Origin: Cytophagales bacterium
Lineage (GTDB): Bacteria; Bacteroidota; Bacteroidia; Cytophagales; Cyclobacteriaceae
Reading direction: 5' to 3'
Assembly (NCBI GenBank): GCA_033344775.1
Contig: JAWPMT010000005.1
Span: 658,501 to 722,500 of the forward strand
DNA: 64,000 nucleotides
The notes under the pieces are model-generated. The model was not told the DNA's origin and made no database searches. It saw only the letters and a list, made by a program, of their open reading frames with translations. A program made the translations under genes and the position numbers. Shown here piece by piece: positions 50,432 to 60,785 of the stretch. Position 1 is the stretch's first letter. Every line of letters starts with the position of its first letter.

Positions 50432-53125
50432 TTGAGAATTTTTTTAATCACAACCTCGATCATTCTGTTAGCTGGTGCTGGCTATTTTACCTATGAAAAA
50501 TGGTCAGAACCCTCAAATCTCACACCCTGGAGTTTTATCCCCGAATCCTCTGCGGTAATTTATGAGTCCAATCAGGCCTATCATACCCTGCTACGGTTGG
50601 AAGAACAAGAGATTTGGAAAACCTTGAATAATATCAAGGGATTTGAAAAACTAGGACAAAACATCGATCAACTAGAAGAGATCACAAACAATCAACTGGC
50701 ATCACTGCTAGATAATAATCCGCTGTTGATCAGTATGAATCCGATTTCACGAGATGAAATTGATTTCTTATTTGTGCTTGAAATCAATTCATTGCCTACG
50801 CACAGTGTATTGGCCACCATCCAGGAACATTTCCAAAAGCAATTCCCTAAAAAAAGACGCACCTACCTTGGGTTTGAACTGGTCGAAATAATTGGACTGG
50901 AAGAAACTTTCACATTCATGTTTCATAAGAACTACCTGATCGGAAGTTTCTCTGCGTTTTTGGTTGAAGATGCCATTAGAAGTCTACAAAATGAAACCTC
51001 TCCATTTGTCGAGCAATTCCCACAAATGAATACGGTGGCTAAGCTTCAAAACGACGAAGGGAATCTTTATATTAACATCCAAGTATTTGAGGACCTGATT
51101 GACAATTTCTCAGAAATACCATCGTTCTCTCCCGGTAATTTTGCTTTTCTTGACATACAGTCTGCTAATCAATCCATCCAACTCAATGGCTTTACTTTTC
51201 TAAACGACGAAGATGGATTCTTATCAACGCATGTAGGTATTACTCCTGGGGCATTTGATCTGGTCAGCATAACTCCCATGCAAACTTCTTACGTATTCCA
51301 CTATTCCTTTAGTGACAGTGAATCATGGGGAACAAAACAGCAAGCTTACCTTAAACGAACTCAACCTAATATTTGGTCGTCGGCAGCAAAACTGCAAGAT
51401 CAAGTAGATTTGGACATCAACTATTTATATAGCCTGTTAGATGAAGAGATCGGGTTACTCCACTTTGAACGGTTAGCCGGTACAGACAAAGCCATGATCC
51501 TTGAAGTATCCGATCAGGAATTAGCAACCAGCTACTTTGACGACATTTCAAGACAATTGGCCAATGCCCAGGGAGACACACTCTACATCGAACAATACCG
51601 AGGGCTGGAAATAAAGCACATGATGGCCGAAGAATTCCCAAGTACCTTATTAGGAGAATCTGGACTCGGCTTTCCGTCAGCATTCTACTTTACGATCAAT
51701 AATTTTATCGTTTTCAGCAATTCCCCCAATCAATTACAGAAGATCATTGATGCCATCAGAGAAGAAAACACCTGGGCCAAATCCCTAAGAAAAAATGAGT
51801 TTTTGAGCAGAATTAATCAAGCTTCCAACTTCTCAATTTTTGTCAATACCCCGGAATTCTGGTCCAGGATGCAAAAAAGCATCAATCCATATTGGAAAAG
51901 TAGTTTTTCAGACAATAGCACACTATTGAAAAGCCTGGATAATGTAGCCATACAATTCAGCAATATCGATGGAAGATTTTTCACCAATTTCGTCATCTCA
52001 CAAAGTGAAACACCTGTTTCTTCTGCTGTTTCCCCTGAACGATTAAAAACAGCAATACTAGTAGATAAGATCATCTCTAAACCTTACCTGAAACGAAGTA
52101 CTATCACAAATGAAATAGAAATTTTAATCCAGGACTCTTCCACTACACTTTATCAATTCAACGAAGAGCTGGAATTGAATTGGGAGGTTCCTGTAAGCGG
52201 TAGGATAAATAGCGACATCCACCAGATTGATTATTACAAAAACAACAATCAACAATTTGTCTTCACGACTAAAAACCAACTACACATTATTGATCAAAAT
52301 GGGTTGTACCTACCTGGATTCCCAAAAACTGTAGAAAGCCTGGATACCATCAGCCATTTCAGCGTCATCGATTATAATGGCAGCAAAAATTATCGATTTA
52401 GCTTCTCAGATCAGTCAGGTAACATTTATCTATCAGATAAAAATGGAAAAATATTGGATGGATGGAATCCAAATCCAGTAGGTCAGGAATTGCTCCGTCC
52501 TCTATATCACGCCAGAATAGGTAAACTTGATGTGATGATGGCCTTCACCAAACCAGGTCAAATTCACCTGAAAAACCGAAGAGGGGAATCTTTCCCATCT
52601 TTTCCAATTGATTTCAAATCTCCGATAATGAAGTCCTATCATTTGAAGTCTGGAAACAATTTTCAGAATTCATCCGTTTCCTGGACCACTCAGGAAGGAG
52701 AATGGATTGAAGTCGATTTAAATGGTAAAATCATTAGAAGAGACCAACTATTCAAACCAGCCGCAAGCACCACATTTTCAATTCTTAATGACCAGTCAGG
52801 AGAGCATTTTTTGATCACCTCAAAAGACGAACTGGCATTGAGAATATTAGATCCAAAAGGAGAAGAGCTATTCTCTAAAAGCTATTTAGATGTGGAATCA
52901 GATCAACAGTTCTACCGCATCACAGCGGGAAAAGAGTTAGTGGTCATTAGAGACCTGGAAAACGAACGAATTCATATTTTCAACCTCGAAGGTAGATTAC
53001 TTACAGGTGGACCACTCGAAGGATCGCAACAAATTAGCCTGGTATACAACTCGAAAGAAGATATAGCAGACCTGTATATCGCCTACAAAAAAGAGCTCCG
53101 AAAACTAAGACTATCAAGCTTTTAA
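50432..53125 (+). CDS. Large membrane-anchored protein with DUF3352-like and beta-propeller regions (897 aa)
   Basis: Begins at a TTG (50432). An N-terminal hydrophobic helix (IFLITTSIILLAGAGYFTYE) anchors it, with the bulk in the periplasm. Residues about 35-560 resemble DUF3352-type envelope proteins (TPWSFIPESSAVIYESNQAY, FGLFL-like and LEVSDQELATSYFDDISRQL). Residues about 580-897 form a PQQ/WD-like propeller (ILIQDSSTTLYQFNEELELN, HIIDQNGLYLPGFPKTVESL, IYLSDKNGKILDGWNPNPVG). No enzymatic motif is recognised. A weak terminator follows. Confidence 0.8.
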   Translation: MRIFLITTSIILLAGAGYFTYEKWSEPSNLTPWSFIPESSAVIYESNQAYHTLLRLEEQEIWKTLNNIKGFEKLGQNIDQLEEITNNQLASLLDNNPLLISMNPISRDEIDFLFVLEINSLPTHSVLATIQEHFQKQFPKKRRTYLGFELVEIIGLEETFTFMFHKNYLIGSFSAFLVEDAIRSLQNETSPFVEQFPQMNTVAKLQNDEGNLYINIQVFEDLIDNFSEIPSFSPGNFAFLDIQSANQSIQLNGFTFLNDEDGFLSTHVGITPGAFDLVSITPMQTSYVFHYSFSDSESWGTKQQAYLKRTQPNIWSSAAKLQDQVDLDINYLYSLLDEEIGLLHFERLAGTDKAMILEVSDQELATSYFDDISRQLANAQGDTLYIEQYRGLEIKHMMAEEFPSTLLGESGLGFPSAFYFTINNFIVFSNSPNQLQKIIDAIREENTWAKSLRKNEFLSRINQASNFSIFVNTPEFWSRMQKSINPYWKSSFSDNSTLLKSLDNVAIQFSNIDGRFFTNFVISQSETPVSSAVSPERLKTAILVDKIISKPYLKRSTITNEIEILIQDSSTTLYQFNEELELNWEVPVSGRINSDIHQIDYYKNNNQQFVFTTKNQLHIIDQNGLYLPGFPKTVESLDTISHFSVIDYNGSKNYRFSFSDQSGNIYLSDKNGKILDGWNPNPVGQELLRPLYHARIGKLDVMMAFTKPGQIHLKNRRGESFPSFPIDFKSPIMKSYHLKSGNNFQNSSVSWTTQEGEWIEVDLNGKIIRRDQLFKPAASTTFSILNDQSGEHFLITSKDELALRILDPKGEELFSKSYLDVESDQQFYRITAGKELVVIRDLENERIHIFNLEGRLLTGGPLEGSQQISLVYNSKEDIADLYIAYKKELRKLRLSSF

Positions 53126-53130
53126 ATAAA

Positions 53131-53157
53131 AAAGGAGCGCCATAAACGCCCCGTTTT
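53131..53157 (+). terminator. Probable intrinsic terminator
   Basis: AAAGGAGCG, CCATAAA loop, CGCCCC with one mismatch, then GTTTTT, six nucleotides after the stop at 53125. Confidence 0.6.
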
Positions 53158-53189
53158 TCAATAGTATCATAATTACTCGGACCCAGAGG

Positions 53190-53214
53190 CTCTCGAAGGG
53201 TGAGTCTCTCGAAG
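53190..53214. repeat. Direct repeat of CTCTCGAAG between convergent genes
   Basis: CTCTCGAAG at 53190-53198 and 53206-53214 (period 16), just before the MATE gene's stop. Similar to the pair at 31844-31880 and to common TTCGAGAG-type intergenic repeats. Confidence 0.6.
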
Positions 53215-53216
53215 TG

Positions 53217-54623
53217 CTATACAACAGTCTTCTTCCATTTCCCTTTCCTGAAAATGAATACCCCTACAATCGCATGCAGTGAATGTGCAACTGCGATGGA
53301 TATGAAAACTCCGGTCTCGCGAAGGTCAAAATGAACGGCGGCCAGATAGGCAAACGGAATTTGAAACAACCAAAATACCCCGACATTAATTGCCATAGGA
53401 GTTCGGGTATCTCCCGCTCCATTAAAAGCCTGTATCACGACCATGCCATATGCAAAAAACAGATACCCCAAACAGATGATTTGAAGGGATTCTTTAGCAA
53501 TAGAAATAACCTTCGCTTGTTGCGTGAACAAGCCAATTATCGGATCCGCTAACAAGAAAAATATGACGGACACAACAACCAGGAATATCATGCAATATTT
53601 AGCTGTGTGCCATACAGATTTCTCTGCGCGATCAGGATGACCTGCTCCCAGGTTCTGTCCAACCAAAGTTGCTGCTGCATTCGCCATTCCCCAGGCTGGT
53701 AGAATCGTAAAAACAATGATCCTAAAGGAAGTCTGATAGCCCGCAATAGCTTCAGTTCCGAATATTGAAACCACCCTCACCAGAAATATCCAGCTGGCGG
53801 ATTCTATAAGGAATTGACCCATTCCCCCGATCGATACCTTGATGATCTCTGAAATGGTTTTAGCCTTAATGACTAGGTTCTTAACCGTCAGCTTAATGAT
53901 CGATTTATCCCTAAACAAACTAGCCAGTTGGTAGATTACGCCAATACTTCTTCCCAAAGTTGTTGCAATTGCCGCACCTTCTACCCCGTAAGCAGGGATA
54001 GGCCCAAGGCCAAAAATCAAAATAGGATCAAGAACGATATTAAGACCATTAGCAAGCATCAACGTTCTCATCGCAATAGAGGCATCTCCTGCCCCCCTAA
54101 AGATTGCATTAATGACGAATATCAACACGATGCTAATATTACCGGCAAACATGATTCGTGTATAGCCAACACCCTCTGAAATCAGACTCTCGTCACCACC
54201 CATCAATCGGAGAATGTCATCTGCCATCACAAAGCCTATAAGGCCTAAAACAATGGCTATAGCCGAAGACACCAGAATACCTTGAAATGCTGCATTGGCA
54301 GCTCGTTCCGGGTTTTTTTCTCCGATCCTCCGAGCCACTATTGCTGTAAGAGCCATACTTAGTCCCACCGCCACAGAATAAATGATAAACAACACCGATT
54401 CGGTAAGCCCGACTGTGGCTACGGCATTCACGCTTACACGTGATACAAAAAACAAATCAACAACCGCAAATACGGCTTCCATTCCCATTTCAATGATCAT
54501 GGGAATACTCAACATGAAAATAGCTCTATTGATGCCACCTGAAGTGAAATCCTTCTCTGAGCCTTTCAATGCCTCTAATATGAATTGAAATAAACGCTTA
54601 GCACCTGTAAAAACAGAAAGCAT
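53217..54623 (-). CDS. MATE family multidrug/Na+ exporter
   Basis: 468 aa with about 12 hydrophobic helices. MATE signatures are AIFMLSIPMIIEMGMEAVFA, VDLFFVSRVSVNAVATVGLT, AVGLSMALTAIVARRIGEKN and, in the second half, GYQTSFRIIVFTILPAWGMA with AATLVGQNLGAGHPDRAEKS. These exporters move cationic drugs or dyes in exchange for Na+ or H+. No regulator is adjacent. Convergent with the propeller gene at 50432. Confidence 0.95.
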   Translation of the reverse strand: MLSVFTGAKRLFQFILEALKGSEKDFTSGGINRAIFMLSIPMIIEMGMEAVFAVVDLFFVSRVSVNAVATVGLTESVLFIIYSVAVGLSMALTAIVARRIGEKNPERAANAAFQGILVSSAIAIVLGLIGFVMADDILRLMGGDESLISEGVGYTRIMFAGNISIVLIFVINAIFRGAGDASIAMRTLMLANGLNIVLDPILIFGLGPIPAYGVEGAAIATTLGRSIGVIYQLASLFRDKSIIKLTVKNLVIKAKTISEIIKVSIGGMGQFLIESASWIFLVRVVSIFGTEAIAGYQTSFRIIVFTILPAWGMANAAATLVGQNLGAGHPDRAEKSVWHTAKYCMIFLVVVSVIFFLLADPIIGLFTQQAKVISIAKESLQIICLGYLFFAYGMVVIQAFNGAGDTRTPMAINVGVFWLFQIPFAYLAAVHFDLRETGVFISIAVAHSLHAIVGVFIFRKGKWKKTVV

Positions 54624-55010
54624 AATAATAAGAAATAATAAGTGTGGATAAAAAAGATTATTTGGGAAAGAGACTAGTTCGGGCGAACTATCACTTTACT
54701 CTTCCCACCGATATGTTCTTGAGACTAAACATAATAATGCAAATGTAACGGAATTTGCGTTCTTCAAAACATTTACCAGATTTTTCTCCAAAAGAAGTTT
54801 TTAAACAGATCATACAATTCCATCAATTAAAATCCACAATTTCTACGCACAGCCTGTATATCATTTAAATTCATTTTTCATTCCAAAATTGACCATTTTA
54901 AAGGATTTTAGCGATCCATGAGATTTGAAGCATGATCTAATTGCATTTTGCATATATCATATTTTCATTACCTTTATTAAAATATAGGTCGCGCTTGCAT
55001 AACCTGTTAG
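54624..55010. other. Intergenic region, no gene
   Basis: 387 nt between the divergent MATE and NTase-like genes. It is AT-rich, with no credible frame, tRNA or hairpin; a TTTG (54925) and ATTTTG (54944) pair is too closely spaced to call as a promoter. Confidence 0.5.
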
Positions 55011-56009
55011 ATGGATAACTCGCCGAAAACACCCCTTGACAAACTCTTAGATCGCCGGTTTGATAGTGCTCGTGATGAGCATATATTATCAACTGGATAC
55101 GAGCATTCCGAATACGGCCCCTATCTAAAATATATTTTGGAGTCGATGCAGGCTTTGGATACATCACACACCAAACGAATCTATACAGTAGCAGGAAAAG
55201 TGCTTCAACGAATTAGAGGATTCTTCGACGAACGATCTGTAAATATTGATTTGAGATACCAGGGAGCAGTCCATACAGGCACTCAAATTCAGTTAAACAA
55301 TGAATTAGATATTCTGGCCATTCTCCGACCTAGGGAAAAAGGTGAAGCTTATAAAAGTGTAGAGAAATTAGGAACGCTACTCATGGGCTTGTTTTCTGGA
55401 GAGCCAGAATCATTCGACAAAGTTGACTTCAGCAATAAAATCTACATCCAGCTATCCACCAGAAGGCCAAGCATACAATTAAATGTACTTCCGACCATCT
55501 GGGTAGACACATCTGCATTTAGAGAGTCAAGGCGAGAAATTGATCGAGGTATCGCAGAATATGATTTCCTCAACAAGACTAGAAGAAGCTTCTTGCCGTT
55601 CCGGAACATGGCCCGGATCAATGTGAAGGACACCAAAGTAGATGGTAACCTTAAACGCCTGATCCGCTTAGTTAAAAATATCCAGCTAGACGCAGAAGAT
55701 AAGGTAGACTTGTCAGACTATGAATTAGCCTGCTGTCTCTACAATATTCATGAGAAAAAGCTTTCGGTACCCACTGAAAACCTCGTTTCCATGTTGCCCG
55801 CAGTGGCCAATTATCTTGAAAAACTTGGGAAAACAGGGATGTATCGCCGGATTATTTCTCCAAGTAGAAAAGAATTAGTTTTTGGTAACAAAGAAGAAAA
55901 AGGAGAAGAATTAATCAAATTAAAGCTCCAAATAGACCAACTTATAAACCATTTGAAAGACGAATTGAAGAGTGATCAAAAAACCATCGATCACTCATTC
56001 AAGTATTAA
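55011..56009 (+). CDS. CD-NTase/SMODS-like nucleotidyltransferase fold protein, probably degenerate (332 aa)
   Basis: The polymerase-beta-type NTase motif is seen as RYQGAVHTGTQIQLNNELDI. The usual GS is G85-A86 and the carboxylate pair is E98-L-D100, with the normal spacing. The third acid expected in the 'h-D-h-h-P' strand reads N158 in SIQLNVLPTIW. The remainder (residues 175-332) is helical, as in OAS-like CD-NTase C-terminal domains. If this aligns with CD-NTases, the enzyme lacks Ser at the GS motif and one catalytic Asp. No effector (Cap, phospholipase, TM effector) is adjacent; it converges with an M3 peptidase gene, stop to stop. Confidence 0.62.
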   Translation: MDNSPKTPLDKLLDRRFDSARDEHILSTGYEHSEYGPYLKYILESMQALDTSHTKRIYTVAGKVLQRIRGFFDERSVNIDLRYQGAVHTGTQIQLNNELDILAILRPREKGEAYKSVEKLGTLLMGLFSGEPESFDKVDFSNKIYIQLSTRRPSIQLNVLPTIWVDTSAFRESRREIDRGIAEYDFLNKTRRSFLPFRNMARINVKDTKVDGNLKRLIRLVKNIQLDAEDKVDLSDYELACCLYNIHEKKLSVPTENLVSMLPAVANYLEKLGKTGMYRRIISPSRKELVFGNKEEKGEELIKLKLQIDQLINHLKDELKSDQKTIDHSFKY

Positions 56010-58055
56010 TTACTTCAACCCAGCTCGAACCAACAAAGCCTGAGGACTAGGTTCTTTACCTCGAAAACGTTTATACAGTACCATAGGATGTTCAGTACGC
56101 CCGGCACTTAGTACATGTTTCCTAAATGCACTGGCTGTCTCTTGATCAAATATTCCGTTTTCCTGAAAAGCTGCAAAAGCATCTGCGTCCAATACTTCTG
56201 CCCATTTGTAGCTGTAATATCCCGCAGCATAACCACCAGCAAAAATGTGACTAAACTGTGTACTCATACATGTATTTGGAACCTCATTAAATAAGTCGGT
56301 TTTCTTGATGTTATCCTGCTCAAACTTCCTGATGTCTGACAGTTCCCCCAGTCGGTTTGAGGACAGATGATGGTACGCCATATCCAATAGCCCGAAAGAC
56401 AATTGTCTTACCGTCATGTACGCTTCGTGAAAAGTAGAAGATGCTTTTAGTTTATCCACTAACTCCGAAGGAATAGGCTCCCCGGTTTCAAAATGAGCGG
56501 CAAATAGATCAAGGCATTCCTTCTCATAGCACCAATTCTCAAATACCTGAGAGGGTAATTCAACAAAATCCCAGAAGACATTAGGACTTGCCAATTCCTC
56601 ATACGTCGTATCCGACAGAATTCCGTGTAAAGCATGCCCGAATTCATGAAACAATGTCTTGACCTCATCAAACTTAAGTAAAGAAGGATTATTCGCTGTA
56701 GACGGAGTGAAATTACAAACGATACTCACCAAAGGAATTACACGCTTATCTCCCAATTTACTTTGCCCACGAAAACTAGTCATCCAGGCACCAGGACGCT
56801 TCCCATCCCTGGGGAAAAAATCCGCAAAGAATAGCGCTATGGTTTCTCCATTCTCTTTTACTTCATAGGCTTGAACATCAGAATGATAAACTGGAATATC
56901 AGTTCGCTGTGCAAAGGTTATTCCGTAAAGCTTCTCGGCAGTTTTGAAAACCCCTTCAATGACTGATTCCAATCGGAAATAAGGTTTAATAACTTCATCA
57001 TCAAAATCATATCGGTGCTTGCGCAACTTCTCTGAAAAATAGGCCCAATCCCATCGTTCGATAGTGATATCATAGCCAAGCTCCTTAGCAAATACCTGTA
57101 ATTCCTCTACTTCACCTCGCGCTTTCTTCTGTGACCTTTCTAATAAGTCTTCAAGAAAATCATAAACCTTTCCGGGATCTTCAGCCATTCTTTCTTCAAG
57201 AATGTACGCGGCATATGAATCGTACCCTAATAACTCGGCCTTCCGATTCCTTAATGACACTAATTCCTTGATGATCTCTGTGTTGTTCTGTTCATTGTCA
57301 GTAAAACACTTGGTCATGTGAGCTTTATACATCTTTTCACGCAAGGTGCGATTATCTGCATATTCCATAAATGGAATGAAACTGGGTGCTTGTAAGGTAA
57401 AGTGCCAGGCACCATCATTACCTTCAGATTTTGCTAGTTCAGCAGCCCTCTCAACTACATCTGCAGGCAAACCACTCAGATCTGCTTCATTATCTATTTT
57501 CAAACGAAAAGCATTGGTTTCCGTCAAAACGTGCTCACCAAACTTTAATCCCAACGTTTGTAGCTTAACAGAAATCGTTCTAAACTCCGCCTTCTGCTCA
57601 GCGTCGAGTTTAGCTCCATTTCTTACATAATCCTTATATGTTTTTTCTAATAAAGTCATTTGCTCTGTGCTTAAGCCGAGGGATTCCTTAGCCTCAAACA
57701 CTTGCTCAACCCGCTCAAATAACTTTGGGTCTTGACTGATTTCACTTTCAAATTCCGTTAAAATAGAAGAAGCCTCCTGAGTTACTTTTTGCAACGCATC
57801 ATTTGTCTCTGCAGAATTCAAATTGAACAAGATGGGAGTTATTTTACCCAGTAGCTCACCGGATTTCTCCAATGCTTCAATTGTATTGTCAAAAGTGGGT
57901 TTGTTTTGATCCTCTTTGATCTCTTTGATCTCATCCCTGGCGATAGCAAGTGCTTTTTCTATTGCCGGAATATAGTTGTTGCTATCAATATCACTAAATG
58001 GTGGCACCTCGTATGGAGCTTCGAAGGGCAACAACAAAGGGTTAGTATCTGACAT
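56010..58055 (-). CDS. M3 family oligopeptidase (Dcp/OpdA-like)
   Basis: 681 aa, full family length. The zinc motif HEFGH is in TLFHEFGHALHGILSD (about residues 464-479), followed by the third ligand in the segment LASPNVFWDFVELPSQVFEN. The N-terminus NPLLLPFEAPYEVPPFSDID is typical of dipeptidyl carboxypeptidase-like M3 enzymes. Further matches are SFRGQSKLGDKRVIPLVSIV and FAGGYAAGYYSYKWAEVLDA. No signal peptide; cytoplasmic or periplasmic degradation of short peptides. Abuts the NTase-like stop. Confidence 0.95.
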   Translation of the reverse strand: MSDTNPLLLPFEAPYEVPPFSDIDSNNYIPAIEKALAIARDEIKEIKEDQNKPTFDNTIEALEKSGELLGKITPILFNLNSAETNDALQKVTQEASSILTEFESEISQDPKLFERVEQVFEAKESLGLSTEQMTLLEKTYKDYVRNGAKLDAEQKAEFRTISVKLQTLGLKFGEHVLTETNAFRLKIDNEADLSGLPADVVERAAELAKSEGNDGAWHFTLQAPSFIPFMEYADNRTLREKMYKAHMTKCFTDNEQNNTEIIKELVSLRNRKAELLGYDSYAAYILEERMAEDPGKVYDFLEDLLERSQKKARGEVEELQVFAKELGYDITIERWDWAYFSEKLRKHRYDFDDEVIKPYFRLESVIEGVFKTAEKLYGITFAQRTDIPVYHSDVQAYEVKENGETIALFFADFFPRDGKRPGAWMTSFRGQSKLGDKRVIPLVSIVCNFTPSTANNPSLLKFDEVKTLFHEFGHALHGILSDTTYEELASPNVFWDFVELPSQVFENWCYEKECLDLFAAHFETGEPIPSELVDKLKASSTFHEAYMTVRQLSFGLLDMAYHHLSSNRLGELSDIRKFEQDNIKKTDLFNEVPNTCMSTQFSHIFAGGYAAGYYSYKWAEVLDADAFAAFQENGIFDQETASAFRKHVLSAGRTEHPMVLYKRFRGKEPSPQALLVRAGLK

Positions 58056-58305
58056 GTATCGCTATTTTTTACAGTAATTCTTTGTAAAGCTAATTCATCT
58101 TTAAACTCATGAATACCTATGTAGGTTTCAATCCGAATATTGTAGAAAAAAGAGATGTATTCTGTATTAAAATCGAACTAAATTATGTTCGACTATTGAA
58201 CAATTTGAATTAAAGAAATTTCAAAAAATATTTAATACCCTAATTATCAACGCCTTACGAATTATGGCAGCATTTTTATTTCACTCTTAGCAAATCAAGA
58301 AAGTC

Positions 58306-60747
58306 ATGCTTTATCACAGGATCAAAATCGCTTTGAGGTTAATGCTACGGCAGAAATTTTTCACCATCTTAAACCTACTTGGATTAGCAATTGGTGCTGC
58401 TTGCTTCCTGTTGATCTACTTATATGTAGATGATGAGTATTCTTATGATCAATTTCATGTAAATAAGGATGAAGTCTTTCGAATCAATATGACCAACATA
58501 TGGATTGAAAGTAATGACATGTTCGGGTCGACTAGTCCCGCTGTGGCTCAAGCAATCAAAGCTAATATCCCAGAAGTTGATAAAGTCATCAGACTTCATA
58601 CACCCTACTTTGGTAGCGAACAAGTTATTTCTGTGCTAGATAATGCGGGTCAAAGAAAAAGCTTCAAAGAAAAAAGAATACTTTCATCTGACCCTGAGCT
58701 ATTCGACATCTTTACATTTCAAGCCATAGAAGGAAACCTACAGACCGCCCTTTTAAACCCAAAATCCATAGTCCTTACAAAAAACCATGCACAGAAGTAC
58801 TTTCCTTTAGAATCGGCCGTAGGTAAACAGATATCAATTGGGGTTGGCTCCGATCTCAGGACTTTTAAAGTAACGGCCGTCATCGATAACATACCAGACC
58901 AAAGTCATTTTCATTTTGACATGTTGATTTCGATGAACACCTTCAAAAACATAATCGATCGCTCCGATTCCTGGATATGGACCGCTTTCGTGACTTATGT
59001 ACTTCTTCATGACGATGCAAGTTCCGAAAAAGTGAATAGCGCTTTGGCCTCATTACCGGCACAATACGTAGGTGACGAAGAGGCTCGCCAAAAAAACTGG
59101 ACACTGGAATTACAAAATATTACGGACATTAGGCTTCGCTCAGGGGCAATCCCCAACCGACTTGGTCCCGTTGGTAGCCAATCTAGAGTGAATATTTTCA
59201 TCTCTGTGGCAATATTGATTTTGCTATTATCATGCATCAACTTCATGAATTTATCTACTGCTCGTTTTGGACAAAGAGCAAAAGAAATAGGCATTAAGAA
59301 GGTGATGGGATCGTCCAAAAGTCAGATTAGTCAACAATTTTTAATGGAATCTATGATGTTCAGTTCAATCTCAGTTCTATTAGGATTTGGAATAGCTGAG
59401 CTGGCAAAACCATATTTCAATTCCCTGGCAGATAAATCTATTTCACTTAATCTTTTTTCAGACCCTACAATATTGATGATCATGATATTAATGATCCTGA
59501 TCATAGGTCTATTAGCCGGAAGTTACCCAGCCTGGTTTATGACCCGTTTCAACCTGGTCGATGCAATAAAAGGTTCCAAAATGAAATCTCATGATAAATT
59601 CAACCTACGAAATGGCCTCGTCATATTTCAATTCACAATTTCAATAGCATTAATCTCTTCCACCCTGTTGGTACAAGATCAGTTAGATTTTCTGAATACG
59701 AAAGAGTTGGGTTTTGAGAGTGAGAACCTGATAGCCATTGAACACCTGGAATGGCTTGCCGACGATGGTGAATTATTTAGGGATCAAGTGATTAGTTCTG
59801 GCCTACTCAAAAACCCTTCATTGACCAGTCATGTTCCCCCTAATTGCTGGAATCAGGATAACTTAAAGCCTCTAAACTCACCAAAAACTGAAGATTTAGC
59901 AGTCACAATGATATTAACGGACCCTCAATTCATGCCTACACTTGGAATAGAACTTGAGGCCGGCAGAAATTTCTTTGACGAAGGAGAAGGCGATATCCAA
60001 AGTATCATTATCAACGAAAAATGTGCCCTGCAGATGGAATGGGTTTCTCCAGATCAGGATATAGAATCTGTAATTGGGAAAAAAGTTTCGTACTATGATG
60101 ATCTCCAGTTCACAGTTATTGGAGTGATGAAAGACTTCAATTTTTGGGCACTTCACAGCCCTGTTGAACCCCTCGCTTTGTTACATAAAGACTCACCAAT
60201 GTGGAGAAATGAAAACTTTTTGGTTGGCCGTGTCTTAAGTGGAAACTATAATAATGTCGTTAATAACCTGGAAAAACTGTGGAACGATCTCAATCCAGGA
60301 ATCCCATTCAATTATCATTTTGTTGATCAGGAATTCGATAAAAGCTTTAAGGGACAAAGACAATTTGCATCTGTGTTGAATGTATTCACAGTCTTGGCCA
60401 TTTCAATTGCTATTTTGGGACTTATTGGATTAATAAGTTTCACAACAGAACAAAGGACAAAAGAGTTTGGTATTCGAAAAGTATTAGGAGCAAAATTCAG
60501 GCACCTGTTGGGCATCATTTCTTACGAATTTCTAAGACTCCTAGCATTTGCATTTGCATTTGGAATATTAATAACACTCTATTTTGGAATTGACTGGCTG
60601 TCAAATTTCACTTATCAGACATCTATATCTGCATCGATATTTCTAATCTCTGGACTCATGGTTCTGAGTCTAATTATGATCATTACCTATTCCATCACAA
60701 AGGTGAACTCAAGTAAGAATCCTGCATCTATCCTAAGAGATGATTAG
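58306..60747 (+). CDS. MacB/FtsX-type ABC transporter permease (813 aa)
   Basis: Two-repeat permease: an N-terminal TM helix (FTILNLLGLAIGAACFLLIY), a periplasmic MacB-like domain (about 50-285), three TM helices around 290-430 containing FGQRAKEIGIKKVMGSSKSQ, a second periplasmic domain, and three C-terminal TM helices around 690-800 with TTEQRTKEFGIRKVLGAKFR. These 'E-I-G-I-R-K-V-x-G-A' motifs are the FtsX coupling-helix signatures. No ATPase gene is in the window. Such orphan, duplicated-FtsX permeases are abundant in Bacteroidota, often linked to antimicrobial peptide or lipoprotein export. Confidence 0.93.
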   Translation: MLYHRIKIALRLMLRQKFFTILNLLGLAIGAACFLLIYLYVDDEYSYDQFHVNKDEVFRINMTNIWIESNDMFGSTSPAVAQAIKANIPEVDKVIRLHTPYFGSEQVISVLDNAGQRKSFKEKRILSSDPELFDIFTFQAIEGNLQTALLNPKSIVLTKNHAQKYFPLESAVGKQISIGVGSDLRTFKVTAVIDNIPDQSHFHFDMLISMNTFKNIIDRSDSWIWTAFVTYVLLHDDASSEKVNSALASLPAQYVGDEEARQKNWTLELQNITDIRLRSGAIPNRLGPVGSQSRVNIFISVAILILLLSCINFMNLSTARFGQRAKEIGIKKVMGSSKSQISQQFLMESMMFSSISVLLGFGIAELAKPYFNSLADKSISLNLFSDPTILMIMILMILIIGLLAGSYPAWFMTRFNLVDAIKGSKMKSHDKFNLRNGLVIFQFTISIALISSTLLVQDQLDFLNTKELGFESENLIAIEHLEWLADDGELFRDQVISSGLLKNPSLTSHVPPNCWNQDNLKPLNSPKTEDLAVTMILTDPQFMPTLGIELEAGRNFFDEGEGDIQSIIINEKCALQMEWVSPDQDIESVIGKKVSYYDDLQFTVIGVMKDFNFWALHSPVEPLALLHKDSPMWRNENFLVGRVLSGNYNNVVNNLEKLWNDLNPGIPFNYHFVDQEFDKSFKGQRQFASVLNVFTVLAISIAILGLIGLISFTTEQRTKEFGIRKVLGAKFRHLLGIISYEFLRLLAFAFAFGILITLYFGIDWLSNFTYQTSISASIFLISGLMVLSLIMIITYSITKVNSSKNPASILRDD

Positions 60748-60785
60748 TTAAGGGTCTCCCTTATAAGTCAATCGACGGCTAATTT

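Noticed and set aside
55011-56009. Complete CBASS defence system
   Set aside because: No effector, ubiquitin-like or HORMA/TRIP13 genes flank the NTase-like gene, and its catalytic motif is substituted.
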